Source: Elysia chlorotica
Lineage: Eukaryota; Mollusca; Gastropoda; Plakobranchidae
Assembly (NCBI GenBank): GCA_003991915.1
Contig: RQTK01000896.1
Span: forward strand, 124,105 to 188,104
DNA length: 64,000 bases
Direction: 5' to 3'
Position 1 is the first letter of the stretch; each line of letters begins with the position of its first letter. The notes under the pieces were generated by a model that was given only the letters and a program-made list of their open reading frames with translations, did no database searches and was not told where the DNA came from. The position numbers were made by a program, and so were the translations under genes. This document shows positions 37,136-48,500 of this stretch, in pieces.

Positions 37136-39383
37136 TAATAATAATGATAGTTTTTGGTGCCACCTTCAGATTTAAGCACCTCGTATGGCTTCAACTGAGA
37201 CAGCTGTCACAACAAACAGTTGAAACACCAGCAATTCCGACCCAAGGCTGCCGCAGGAATAGCCACTTCCTTTAAAAAAAAAAAAAAAAGAAGTAATGAT
37301 GAATAGAAATGTTTACCTGGTCTGTACTAGTCCCAGTAACAAAAGTGTCTGGCGTAGGCTCTCCGCTGAAGCTGTCGCTGTCAGGCTGTGTATCAAAAGC
37401 CGTAGCGCCACTCCCAAAGTCAGCCCAGCCTGCGTCACCATCGTCAGCTGTGTTGGCCTCGCCAAAGTCACCAAAATCATCCTCATCGTCCACAGCACTC
37501 CCGGATTCTTCAGGTTTAGTTTTCATTCCAGAATCAAAATCCCCAAAATCATCAGCTTCTTCAGACAGGCCAGCCGCTGGCATCGAACTGAAATCTCCAA
37601 AGTCTCCAAAATCATCCTCTTCGTCACATTCGTCATCAAAAGGTGGTATTTCCTTGTCTTCTGTCTCATCATCATCTTCACACACACTGGTTCTAAACGT
37701 TATTGGCGTAACCTCTTGTGCAGGATCATTCTTCTTTTCATCAAAGAATCCGAATTCTGTATCATCAAGATCACCCTCTTCAGCCTCTCTCACAACACCA
37801 GTGATTTGATCACAACCCTCTGCCTTTTTCACAACACCACTGCTATTTTCGTGTGCACACTCAGTCTCAACAGAACCCACTTCCATATAATGTTCTGTGG
37901 GAGAGGACCTATCATTCTCTTGACTTTCAAGCTTGGTTTCATCATAAACACTGTCAAATTTACTTAAACCTTCTGTATTTTCAGTCGTTTCAATTTTGTC
38001 CTCAACTTGATGTGACTGTGAGGAATCATCATTAATTGTTACAGCTTGATCCTCAATATCACAAGTAGAAGTATCTCTTCCACTAGCATCAACCACTGTG
38101 GCCTGTTCATCATGCACCGGACATTCCTGATTTTTAGAAAGGGACAAGTCCTTAGAAGGTGCTGATTGATCAGTCTCAGAGACTGACTCTTGATTTTCTT
38201 CTGATGCGTCTTCACATACAATGCTACTTTTCTCCACAGCATGACATTCAGTTTTTGCATTAACACAAAAACTGTCTAATACTGAGGGCTTTGTATCAAT
38301 GTCTGATTCAAAATTTTGAGTCTTATTGCTTACAGTATGGCTGAATTGATTTTTTACTTCATCAGGAAGGATTTCACTTTCATCGTCAATAATATCATCA
38401 TTATCTACAATTTCTTTTAAATCACTACAACCATAAGTGTCATCTGTATTAGTGGAATGTGAATTGTCACCAAAAGCAGGAAAAGGCAACTTGTCCCTGT
38501 CACTGGAATTATCTGAATTTGCAAAAGCATCATTGAAGTCTCCCCAGTCACCTTCATCTTGGCTATTAATATTATCACAGTTGTCTTTAAAGCTGCCTTG
38601 CAAACAGGCTTCGTCTTGACTAGAACTAGAAGGATTTTCTTTTGCCTGATGATCTTCATGGTCTGAGATATCATTCAAATGATCATTTGAGATTTCAGCA
38701 GTTAGAGATGTATGTGATTTGGGACCAATTTTACTATCACAGTTATTTTGAGGGGTGGATGAATTTTCGGAATAGGAAGATGGAGAGAGGTCTGAACTAA
38801 ACACACCAGAGTCTGTTGTTGAAGAGTTACTCACAACAGACTCATTGATCTTAGAGCCTGGCAAGCTAACACTTTCTTCAGAATTTGGCATGCTGGGGAG
38901 ATTTTCAAGCACTGAGTTGAATGACTCTGATGTCATGTGCAAGTCCGAGGTTGGATCAGCCAAATCTACTGCAGCAGGAATGTCTGAAGAACAATCCTCA
39001 CTTTCTTCTTTGCAGCTAGTAGTACTTACACCACAATCGTTGTTTGATAATTTGTGACCATGGTTGTGTTTTTGGTGACACTCTGAACTCTCGAAACCCA
39101 AAGTTTCATCCTGCCTCTGTGGACCATGTGAAAAACCATTCACAGGAGTTGTGGAGACAATCTGATCTGCTGGGCTAATGGGTGATTGCTCAGTAGTTTG
39201 GAATGCTTCTGTGCTGGTAAAGTCAGCTTCAAAAGAAATTTCTTGAGCACAGTCTTTCTCATTGGAATTTGTGTTTGGTGCGCTGGCAAAGTTACCAAAA
39301 TCGTCATCATTATCCTCATCCCAGCCTCCATCCTCATCAAAAGGAGGCGGTGAAGAGGACACAATTGGTATTATATTGGACAT
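26495..39383 (-). CDS. AFTPH: Aftiphilin, clathrin/AP-1 accessory protein
   Basis: Six coding exons: 39383-37317, 36142-35910, 35101-34969, 34468-34283, 33654-33597, 26694-26495 (2877 nt, 958 aa; vertebrate aftiphilin is about 937). All borders are GT-AG and in phase. The long acidic first exon carries the adaptor-binding motifs: SSSPPPFDEDGG at the N-terminus, DDDFGNFAS (about 27), GDWGDFNDAF (about 277), DDFGDFGDFSS (about 588), DDFGDFDSG (about 613), DDFGDFGEA (about 634) and GWADFGSG (about 655). The folded C-terminal part matches the family: VKSKIVSALEKCFPV, ALAYGWPTSHCSQEVYNTLH then IDTQNI, LFTQKKQAV, FASGLGILEPT, DIPPVDFDWSVSGLTNPL and the closing LPDLTFMHAKVLMFP-type end (here MPDLSFMQSKVLMFP). 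Known role: binding of clathrin and AP-1/AP-2 ear domains at the trans-Golgi network and endosomes. A TTTATTTCAG acceptor at 39446 indicates a 5' UTR exon further upstream. Confidence 0.95.
27857..27956 (+). repeat. (AAT)n microsatellite
   Basis: AGT units pass into about 30 AAT units inside the last AFTPH intron. Confidence 0.9.
28439..29041 (+). repeat. ~305-bp tandem duplication in AFTPH intron 5
   Basis: 28439-28742 and 28744-29041 are diverged tandem copies with a 305-bp offset. Shared landmarks: catgattatgctcttgtgac, gtgtgtgag(t/c)agttggtgag, tttgctttattctctataca and gtgggattctt. The middle of copy 1 is T-rich and altered. No reading frame is shared. Possibly the repeat end of an unidentified retroelement. 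Confidence 0.7.
30097..30178 (+). repeat. (GA)n tract
   Basis: GA/GAGAAA-rich simple repeat in AFTPH intron 5. Confidence 0.9.
31790..31915 (+). repeat. (GA)n tract
   Basis: Imperfect GAGAGGGA units pass into about 30 pure GA units, in AFTPH intron 5. Confidence 0.9.
34193..34294 (-). repeat. 49-bp direct duplication over the AFTPH exon-4 donor
   Basis: 34193-34241 and 34246-34294 are identical, 53 bp apart. Each contains the last bases of exon 4 (GGCTGCTCAG) and the donor GTTAGG on the minus strand. The upstream copy (34283/34282) is the one that keeps the AFTPH frame. Reading through to the second donor would meet an in-frame TAA after QVRLSA. Confidence 0.9.
35461..35507 (+). repeat. A-run and (AT)n tract
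   Basis: A15 followed by about 13 AT units, in AFTPH intron 2. Confidence 0.9.
36755..37275. mobile_element. Foldback/MITE-like inverted-repeat element in AFTPH intron 1
   Basis: The arms 36759-36879 and 37151-37271 are inverted copies of about 121 bp: both read GTGGCTATTC at the outer end and GAGGTGCTTAAATCTGAAGG then TGGCACCAAAA at the inner end. Both outer ends abut TTAA (36755-36758 and 37272-37275), a candidate target duplication. The interior is (GT)n, (ATT)n, an 11-base gap, (GAT)n and (AAT)n. The ATT and AAT runs are also complementary, so the whole element can fold on itself. It has no coding capacity. It ends about 42 bp from the donor of AFTPH exon 1. Confidence 0.8.
37003..37013. 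other. Assembly gap (11 N)
   Basis: Eleven undetermined bases at the centre of the inverted-repeat element, between the ATT and GAT runs. True length unknown. Confidence 1.
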
Positions 39384-41075
39384 ATCTTCATGCAGTCATC
39401 AAGATGTGTATGTGTTGTACATGTAGGACCATTCAGGTTTGCCTTCTGAAATAAATATATGACAATAAACATTTTCTATTAACATCAGATGTCTTTAAAG
39501 AATTCACATTTTAATTACACAATTTCTGATAGAGCAAACTGGAAAGCAAAAGTCTACCAAATAAACTGCATTACTAAGAAGCTTTGTGACAAGAAATATT
39601 AAATTATCAAAGTTGAAAAATAAAAATCAGTTGCATAAAACAACTGTTCATTTACAACAATGATTTTTACATAAACAGCTTAATCTCCAAAGATTTGCAA
39701 CTTAAGAACAAATTGTATTACCTAAAAATACTGACAGGTACTTAAATATTTAGACACAAAATGTCTGGAAACCGTAACTTGTATTTAAAAAAGGTAACTC
39801 TTTATAAGGATTATAACAATTTGCAAAAAATGTATATTTATAACGCAGTTAAGACTTTCGAATTGGTAGGCTACTACTACTAGTGGTAAAAATGAAGCTC
39901 TTTATTTTCTAGGCCTATTGGAAGTCACTCCATTTATAACGTCAAACATATAAACAAGAACAAAACAAAACTAAAGAGCCCCAAAAATGGCCAAAATCAC
40001 GACCGGCGGATCAATGTGCTGATGGTTTACAGCTTACATATTGTCGTAACAATATTTATAAGAATAAAACGGCTTACGACAAGACGTAAGCTACGTCATG
40101 TTTGTACGGTGGTATCCGCCTAAAAAACTCGTCCCTCCAGAGACAAGAAAAGCAGGTTTTTAGAGGGTGCGGGTTGTTTTGGTAGGAGAAGAAAATGTGC
40201 CTTGGAGTTGGTAAACAAATGATCAGTCTTTAAAGAATAGTTATAAATAGCTGTGGTCAATTTTATGTTTGGATCATAGGTTCCCTGAGTTGTTGAGTTC
40301 TTTTCTCTTCAGATTCTAACTATAGGTCTTTAGTTTGCTATTTCCCAACATTAAAATATTTAGGTAAACAAATATCTCTCTCAGATTAAAGTCCTAGTTT
40401 CTGTAAAAAAACCCAACAAAAATGGAATCTTGGAGAGGTAAACTGACACTGAATCAACCAAGACGAAAAACAGGGGCGGTCAGAGCAGGGATAGATCTGA
40501 CTAGTGGCCGCACACTACCCTTCCACCATCTCCTTCATATGAGAGAGAGGAGAGATAGACAGACAAACATAGAAAGATCAAAGGAGGGACAGCAGAATGG
40601 ATAGAGAGAGAAAAAAGAGAGAAAGAGAGAGAAAGGGAGGAAAGGACGTTGTAAAAAGATAACAAAAAGATAGAGAGGGAGAAGGGGGAGAGAGAAAACA
40701 AACAACTTTAAAAAAGAATTGTGTGAATGGTCAACTACTAATTTCTAGTCAGTGTAATAATAAACATAATTCTCAGTCTAGAGCAGCCAGATGTTCACAA
40801 CCTGCATGCAAAACTCTTTGAGTTCCCTGCCCATAGACTGACTAGTGCGAAAAGTTGGCATTGAGGAAATAAATATTTGTTTGATTTGGACCAGATGGCT
40901 TGTAACCGGCGTTACCGCACTTCTACAGCAATGTACACATATCTTCTCACGGTCTAAGTACTAGAAACGGTTAAAACGCTCTTGTTAAGGGATCAGAATT
41001 TAATTTTAGGAAATCTATTAATTTAATCGAACATATGGTCATAAGATTGGATATTGGTTAGACATCCGCATAACT

Positions 41076-41189
<114 letters not shown>

Positions 41190-42294
41190 AAGAGCGTGCA
41201 CCCTTTCTGAGTCAGTAAGTGCTAACAAATTAGTGATTGAAACAACCAAGGGGAGTGGTGGGTGGGATTAAGAAAAATTGGGTTGCTTGACGATTGGTCA
41301 AGTCACTTTTTCTCCTCAATGATTGGATACTATTGCATTTTATAACGAAACAACTGGTGTCCACTTATTCGAGGACAGGCCTTACTCAAGGGGAAAGGGG
41401 TTTCAGTACATCGGTTATTTTCTCAATGCAAATCTGTAAGTTTCCTGACTGTAGACCAAGAGGCACAGTGAGTCGCCATGACAAAGAAATGGCGGAAGGA
41501 AGATTTCTCTGATTTTCCTACATGGCTCTAGCCTAACCAACCATTTGTAAAAGTTCACAATTTCGTGATAGCCCATCCCTCCCCCTAGCTTGGCCACTCC
41601 TCTCACCCATCTGATTGTGTGTACTCAGTTGAATGCGTGTCACTTCGATTCTCATCAGACAGATCTAGATCTAGATCACTAGAGAATATAATCACTACGC
41701 TAGGGCAGGTAAAATAACGTGTTAGCTTGACAAAACATTTATAAATATCCGGCTCTCTTAAAGCTTGTTCTTACACTTTATAGGAGGCCCAAAGCGGGTG
41801 GGTAGGGGTGTTAATTAAAGAGAAAGATTTATGTTTTATAAGGCTGGCGGGTTCGAAAACGGAGTGTGTTCGTAAGCGGAGAGTTCTTCTGCGGCGACCA
41901 CAGTTACGGGTACCAATAAATTGAGCGAGTGGCGGGATATTGATCTAGATCTAAATTTAACAATGTAGCTCTATATCTAGATTTTTTTCATATATACCTA
42001 ACTAAATTTACAGTGTTTTTGTATGTTTACGTCCATTCGACAACCAGCATTGGTCATAGGGTTTTCATCATGTAAGTCAGGAGCCAGGCTCAGGACTCCG
42101 AGGACTGTGACACTGTACAGTGTACACCAAGCTTGTACACTTCCTGTTGATCGACGGTCACGCCCTCACTCTACAATCATGCTTCATTGGTGATATTATT
42201 GTACAAACGAGTTCCAAAAAGACCAAAACATTGTTACCCCTATTTGCAAGTTCGAAGAAATCTACATCTAGATACATTACATGTATTTTTAGAT

Positions 42295-42415
42295 CTTAAT
42301 CTAGATCTAGTTCTAATTTAGATCTAGTGATTATAACTTACTTTTCAAAACTGGGATGGACTTTTACATTAAAAACATATCAGACCAATATATCTAGATC
42401 TAGATCTAGATCTAG
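42295..42415. repeat. AGATCT palindromic hexamer runs
   Basis: Repeated TCTAGATCTAGATC-type units just upstream of the FIBP start. Shorter runs of the same motif occur near 740, 41660 and 41945. Self-complementary. Confidence 0.7.
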
Positions 42416-42570
42416 CAGCAGTTACATGAAATCGATTACATTTTTTACCCTTCCCCAATATATTTTCCAAACTGTTTATAAACTACAGAGTTCTAGATTA
42501 AAAAATCTAAATTTCTAGAATTCAAGATTTCTATAGATTATCTAGATCTTGAATGCAGATCTATCAAACA

Positions 42571-45500
42571 ATGAATGATGTTGAAGTCTTTGTCGGAAAC
42601 TACTGTGCCATTAATTTTGACATATATGATCTGTGGCTTAAAGGACACTCAGGTAATTTTAAGTTTCAAGAGCCCATTTTTTCTTCTCCGTAGATCTAAA
42701 TCTCTACACCCAGCATGACAATGCTCTAAAGAATGGCAGTGTTTTTGGCTAAAAAACCAACAAATGTTAGCCTAAATATTAATTTAAGCTAAATAGAGAT
42801 TTAAATTCTATCGGATGGTTGTGCAACGTGAACTACAAAACTGAATTTGCATTTTAAAACACTCTAGTTTTCAATGATAGAATAATCAATATGAACCATT
42901 TTGTATGATTTATAAAATCTACACGGTGCACTTTTTAGAACCAAGTTGACCTTCTCGTGCATAAAAATGTTTTTTGTTTTACTTTTTTTCTCATAGCTTC
43001 TGATGCTACAATGCTGGAACAGAAAAAGATTAACTTGAAGATGTTTGGCATTACAGTTGAAGATTTACATAGTGACATTATGGATCATTACCGCCTCTTC
43101 TTTGGGCTGGAAGAAATGCTGAAAACTCCTCCACGTCTAAGCCACCAAACTGTGTACCAACTTGATGCTGATAATATCAGCTTACTGATCCAAAAGTAAG
43201 CATTCTGAGAGGTTGATTGACATAGTAACATCTAACGTCAGCCATAAAAGACTATGAGTCTGCATTGCGGATAGGTCCCAAGACTAATGGCTAGTAATTC
43301 TATGTGCTGCCACTCAGAGAAAATGTGAAGATACCAGGACTTATATAAATGAATATCTCAGCTGTTCGCATTTAAATGCTAACACCTAGCCAACCAAAAG
43401 AGGACGAAATCCAACTTAATAAATTTGTCTGATCCTTGGGATCAAAGTGGGTAAATGCCGAATAAAAGCTCAGCTGCTGGGTGGTTAAAGAGGAAAGACA
43501 CAGGTCTGCTCTTTCATAAGCATGGTGATGTTACCATTATTTTCTTCAATCTGTAAAAGTTTGAAATTTTGCTTTGGTTGTACCTAGCATAATAATAATT
43601 ATTGCTTATGAATACTCTTATTTAATAATTATACTTAAAGGCAATCAGCTTAAATCAGGCACTGGTCAAAATTTTTACTTTTGTAGTGATTTACACTTAC
43701 AGTGTACACATCAGTATGAACAAAATGGAATTTAGGGAGTTCAAAAAATTAAATACTGTACTATCATTTCTAAAGCCAGAGATGAAACCTTTTACTTGAA
43801 ATTAGTAAAGGTGCATAAAGACTAAATTTTGTGTGTTCAGAGGGCTCAATCTCAAAACTTATAATTATTATAAAACTTACCCAATTTCACAATTTTATGT
43901 TTTCATTGATTCTCTTTTTTATGTAATATATGAATGTGCTCAAACAGATATTACAGTTTTGATGCGCCTGTCATTCGTGAGATTTTTGGAAGAAAGTTGA
44001 ATTCAAGAAGTCGGAAAGATCTGGACGACATCAGTGAGGAGACAGGCGTATCTGTGAGAAGCTGCAGAAGACAGGTATAGACTGACTAAAGGCAGGGCAG
44101 TTAAAATTAACTTAGTTTGCAACTGTCTTTTTTAAAAAATCTTAATGGATCTTTTACTTTTAGGTACAGTTTGGGCGGCGAACTGGCTCAAGTGGTAGAG
44201 CAATGGTCTCCAGATCAGTAGGTTCAAGGTTGGAATCCCACAACTGTAAAAAATGTATTTGTCCGATTTCGTCCCCTGTAACTGGTTGGGTCGATGTCAG
44301 TATACTGTGACCGGTCTCTTTGCCCTGTCTCCTTGAACCTTGAAATGTTCGATGTTGTAGACCTTTCGATCTTTTCCTTTATAGCAACACATAATTTTAT
44401 CAAATGTCAGTCTTGGGGCCAGTCCACAATATAGTCAATATAGTACTGACATTGGAAGTTAAACCAACCCAAATTCAACTCAACTCAAACTCGGGTACAG
44501 TTTGCCTGTGGATATCTCGTTACTTTTTATCCTTTTCTAAGAACTTTACAAATCTATGGACAAAACTATATCAGAATTAAAAATTTATCAGATATTACAA
44601 GGATGACTTATAATGCTTCTTTGTCCCGATTTTGAACATCTTGGTTTTGTATTTTAGTAACCATATTGAAATCCATCTATGTTGCATTGTTATTAGTTAC
44701 GTGATATAACACTTTAAAGCTTTTCCTTGACTCTTTTACAACTTAGTTGAGATTATTTTTGAGGTCTTGTTGTTTTTTCCTCACATATTTATTTGTGATT
44801 TTTTCCATTAACCATATAGGTTTTTTGTTTGTCTTGTTTTTTTAATTTAATATAATTTGATAAATTTGCTCCATTTCTACATTTTCAGTTTGACAATGCG
44901 AAAAGGGTGTTTAAAACTGTTGAGGAGTTGAGAGGAAGACTTGTGGATAATATTCAACTACATTTTTGTCTCAGGGAGAGCTTGGCAAAGTAAGTGTATA
45001 ACAATTGGAACGGGTGTGGGATACCAAAAGTAGGGGTGCCGTTGCTGCAATGGTAAGGCATTGGGACACCATTGTGAAGGTGTTTCCTGGACCTAGCATG
45101 GAATGGGTATATAAGACTCTATAGCCGCGGTGAGAAAAGTGATAACAATTTATCTAATCAGGACCCTCACTCAGTCAAATTTCCTTTTTGTCTAAAATTA
45201 TTAAATAATTATAGAATTACTATCTCAAAATTGATGAACTTCAAGGATCTCTGATGCTTACTCATGGTTACCATTTTAAATTTCATTAATGTTACATCGT
45301 TAAAACTTGCAGAGAGACCCAGCAAACCATTTTGGATTCCTGTAATAAAATCTTTGGTGAAAAATACTTAAAAAAAAAAAAATACCCAAAGCATAACATC
45401 AAATCCTTATGTTTTTGAAAACACATAAGAATATAAATAATTTGCTGAAAAGTGTGAAATCAGCAAAATACAATCTTAAGAGGGAGACTAATGGGGTATA

Positions 45501-48500
45501 CATTTTCAATGATTTCAAGTTGCAGCTCAGTTAATATAGCTTTTATTTTACATTGCTTACTTTTAGAATTTGTATTTTCATTCTATTCATACTTCAGAGA
45601 CTACGCTGCCATTGTTTTTATCTCTAACAACCGATTTGAAACTGGGAAGAAAAAACTCAACTATATGACGTTTGCAGATTTTGCTGCTTGTGCAAACCAT
45701 ATGATATCAAACTGGTCCTACAGCTCTGAAGGTGAATATCCTGGATGCTGTTCATTAAATTAATATCTTCCTAAATCATACTAGTTCATTAACATTTTTC
45801 TGGAGGTGAAGCTGCTGTCTTTGTTTAAATCTGTTTTCATGTACATAGCAAGCCATTTTAAAGAACTAAACAATTAACAAATCTGTATTGATAAATACCT
45901 TTTAATTAAATAAAAATTTTCCAAACCATTGCCAAAAAAAAGTTAAATACTTATTTACATTTAAGATTTTAGAAGAAAAGATAAAACAAGCGCGTTGTTG
46001 CTTTTATGTCAAAACTTTACGAACTTTACAAACTTGCAGGAACTTCTCTTTGTTTTTTGTTTGTTTTTTAATCAAATTATATCCTTTTAATACCCTTAAC
46101 AATATAAATACTTCATAAGTAGGCCATATCTTTTACAATGTATTTAAAATACCTCTACAATCTATTTTGTTTTGAAATTTGTAATATAATTATATTAGTT
46201 TCATCTTCAGGTTATTGTTTTATGGCAATTTTTCTTGATGAATAAGAAAAGCTATATCAAAACAAAATTTAAAGTGTTCATCATCATCATCAAGTACCAT
46301 GCCTCATAGCGTTGGTGATCATGTCCCTCCATATCTCTCTTTCTCTGGTCAGTTTCATCATCTCTGTAACCTTCGATATTTGTAGCCACTCCCTCATCCC
46401 GTCTGCCATTTTTTCTCTTTGCCTTCCTTACAGTGTTAAGCTACTCAAAATATATGACATCCTTTATCTGCTGTATCTGTTCAGATTGTCAGGACCATGA
46501 AGACATGGATGTTGATATGGATCGAGACTTTTTGTTAGATCTGAGAGAAGTCAAAGTTCTCAGTGAGAGAGATTATGTGGAAGAACACAAGGGGTGAGAT
46601 TTTAACAAATTAAGATATTTATGAAGAAAATCTTAGTTTTCAAAACTTGAAACGGTAAGAATTTAAAAATAGAAATACATTTTCTTTGTTGTTTATGTTT
46701 ATTTCTCTGAGACCAGTCAAATTGAACAGAGACTTAGCATTTAAAGAATCTGTTTAAAAAAGAAAAAGAGAATGTATACATTTTAGTTATTTGCATCATA
46801 ACTCTTTGGTTAAGTACTCAATTTGAACAAAACATGTTTGTGTTCTGTTTTGAAAGTGATTGTTATTAGTACACTGGTCTCTGTATCATACTTCACCCCT
46901 TAAAAACATACTTGGTTTATAAATCCGCTATTTTGGTGAAACATTTTCTCTCTACTATACATGTTTAAGTAACAAATTTGGCAATACATTTGTGTTAAAT
47001 TGCTTTTCAGTTGTTGGAGGGATCTGTTGCTGGTTATATTTTTTATTTAGGCAAATATTACATTATGATTGTTTTGTTTATCATTGTATATGGGTTTAAT
47101 TTCAGACTGATGCTCAGGGCATTGCAGCAATCTATGAATGAAAAAGTTCTTACAGAGATGGACTCAAATTTCAGAGTAATGCCTTTTCCTTATTGGATCT
47201 AAATATTAACAATCGTTTACTCTTCTTTTGTTATCACTGAATGTTTCTAAGATTCCCAGCCTTACAGGAAAATTAATGTGATGGCATCAGTGCATGAATC
47301 CTCACTGCAAAGCTTTAGTTTGTATAAATCATATTTAAAAGAAAATCTAGCTCAATTATTGTTTCTTTTTTAATGACTTAGAACTGGGTATGTGCTTAGC
47401 CCTGAGCTGTTAGTTGGAGTTGCTCACGGTAAACTTCTGAAACTAATGAGTAGTGTAGATTCGATTTATTTAGTGCTGAATTAGTTTTTTGCTTATTTTG
47501 TTGTGAGACTACAGAAAGATTGTTTTTTTACTTTTTTGTGTGGATTAGGACTTTAAGTTGAACTCTCTGTGCTTTTTTTCCCTACTGTTTGAGAGACATT
47601 AACTAAAAGCTACTATGTGTTCCCCTCCAGTCTGTGTCAAAAATCATCATCACGATTGCTTATGGGTTGAATCATAGCAAAGAGTCAAGAGATATTTTCA
47701 TAGATATATATGAAAAGGTAAGTCTAAGTAGATTGATTTTCCTTCTAATGGCTAGGGATTTAGTTTCATAGCTTCATGTCACTAACTAGTTCCTTCGAAT
47801 AAGTTTACAGTTACGAGAAATATCACTATTTGTTCAAATCTTTAAACTTTTCACCGCTAAAGTTTTCACAATTGTCAATAATTAAAGGTCATTTATAGGA
47901 AAGAAAATTTTGTTGTTATTCGTTGCCTATTTGATTCTATTATCCCCTAACCTGAATAGAAAATGGCACTTAATACTTGATCAATAAAATTTAGGTTGGC
48001 AAGGAAAAGTTATTTGCCATAAATTACTTTGCCAATGTCTCCTTCAGACAAAAATGTAGTTGATCTTCCTCTCTACTCCTAATTAAAAAGGCATGGATTG
48101 AATTTTTGTCAATTTGATATCATAATAGTTTTGAAATGCTTTAGAATTTTCAGTTGAATTCAACATATCTTTTCTTGTTGATTTATATGCTCTGAGGTGA
48201 CAGATTAGTTTTACCGTTTACTTTTTTTCTAAGTTAGTTTTTACAGAGTCAAAAGGTTAATATTGTTGTCATATGGACAATCGTAGGAGAATGAACGAAG
48301 GGCTCAACAGAGTAATAGGCGATGAACCAAAAATATTCTAATTTCTTCTTAGTTTCTAAGACTGACCCATTAGACATCTTTTGAATTTCTTGTAGTCAGT
48401 TAGATCGTAAGAAAAAAGAAATAAATTAACATAATTTCAAAACTAACTGTACACAGTTAAGTTTACATGTTTTTTTTATGATAGCATCTGAAGTGAAATC

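Noticed and set aside
37296..37967. 223-codon plus-strand frame opposite AFTPH exon 1
   Set aside because: Shadow of the AFTPH coding strand, whose exon is supported by family motifs and in-phase splicing.
42553..42570. Upstream in-frame ATG for FIBP
   Set aside because: Would add MQIYQT. Family proteins have about ten residues before the FVGN segment, which the ATG at 42571 already gives; it remains possible.
45033..45135. Another SINE fragment (gttgctgcaatggtaaggca)
   Set aside because: Only weak A-box resemblance, no B box, no shared body with the four recognised copies.
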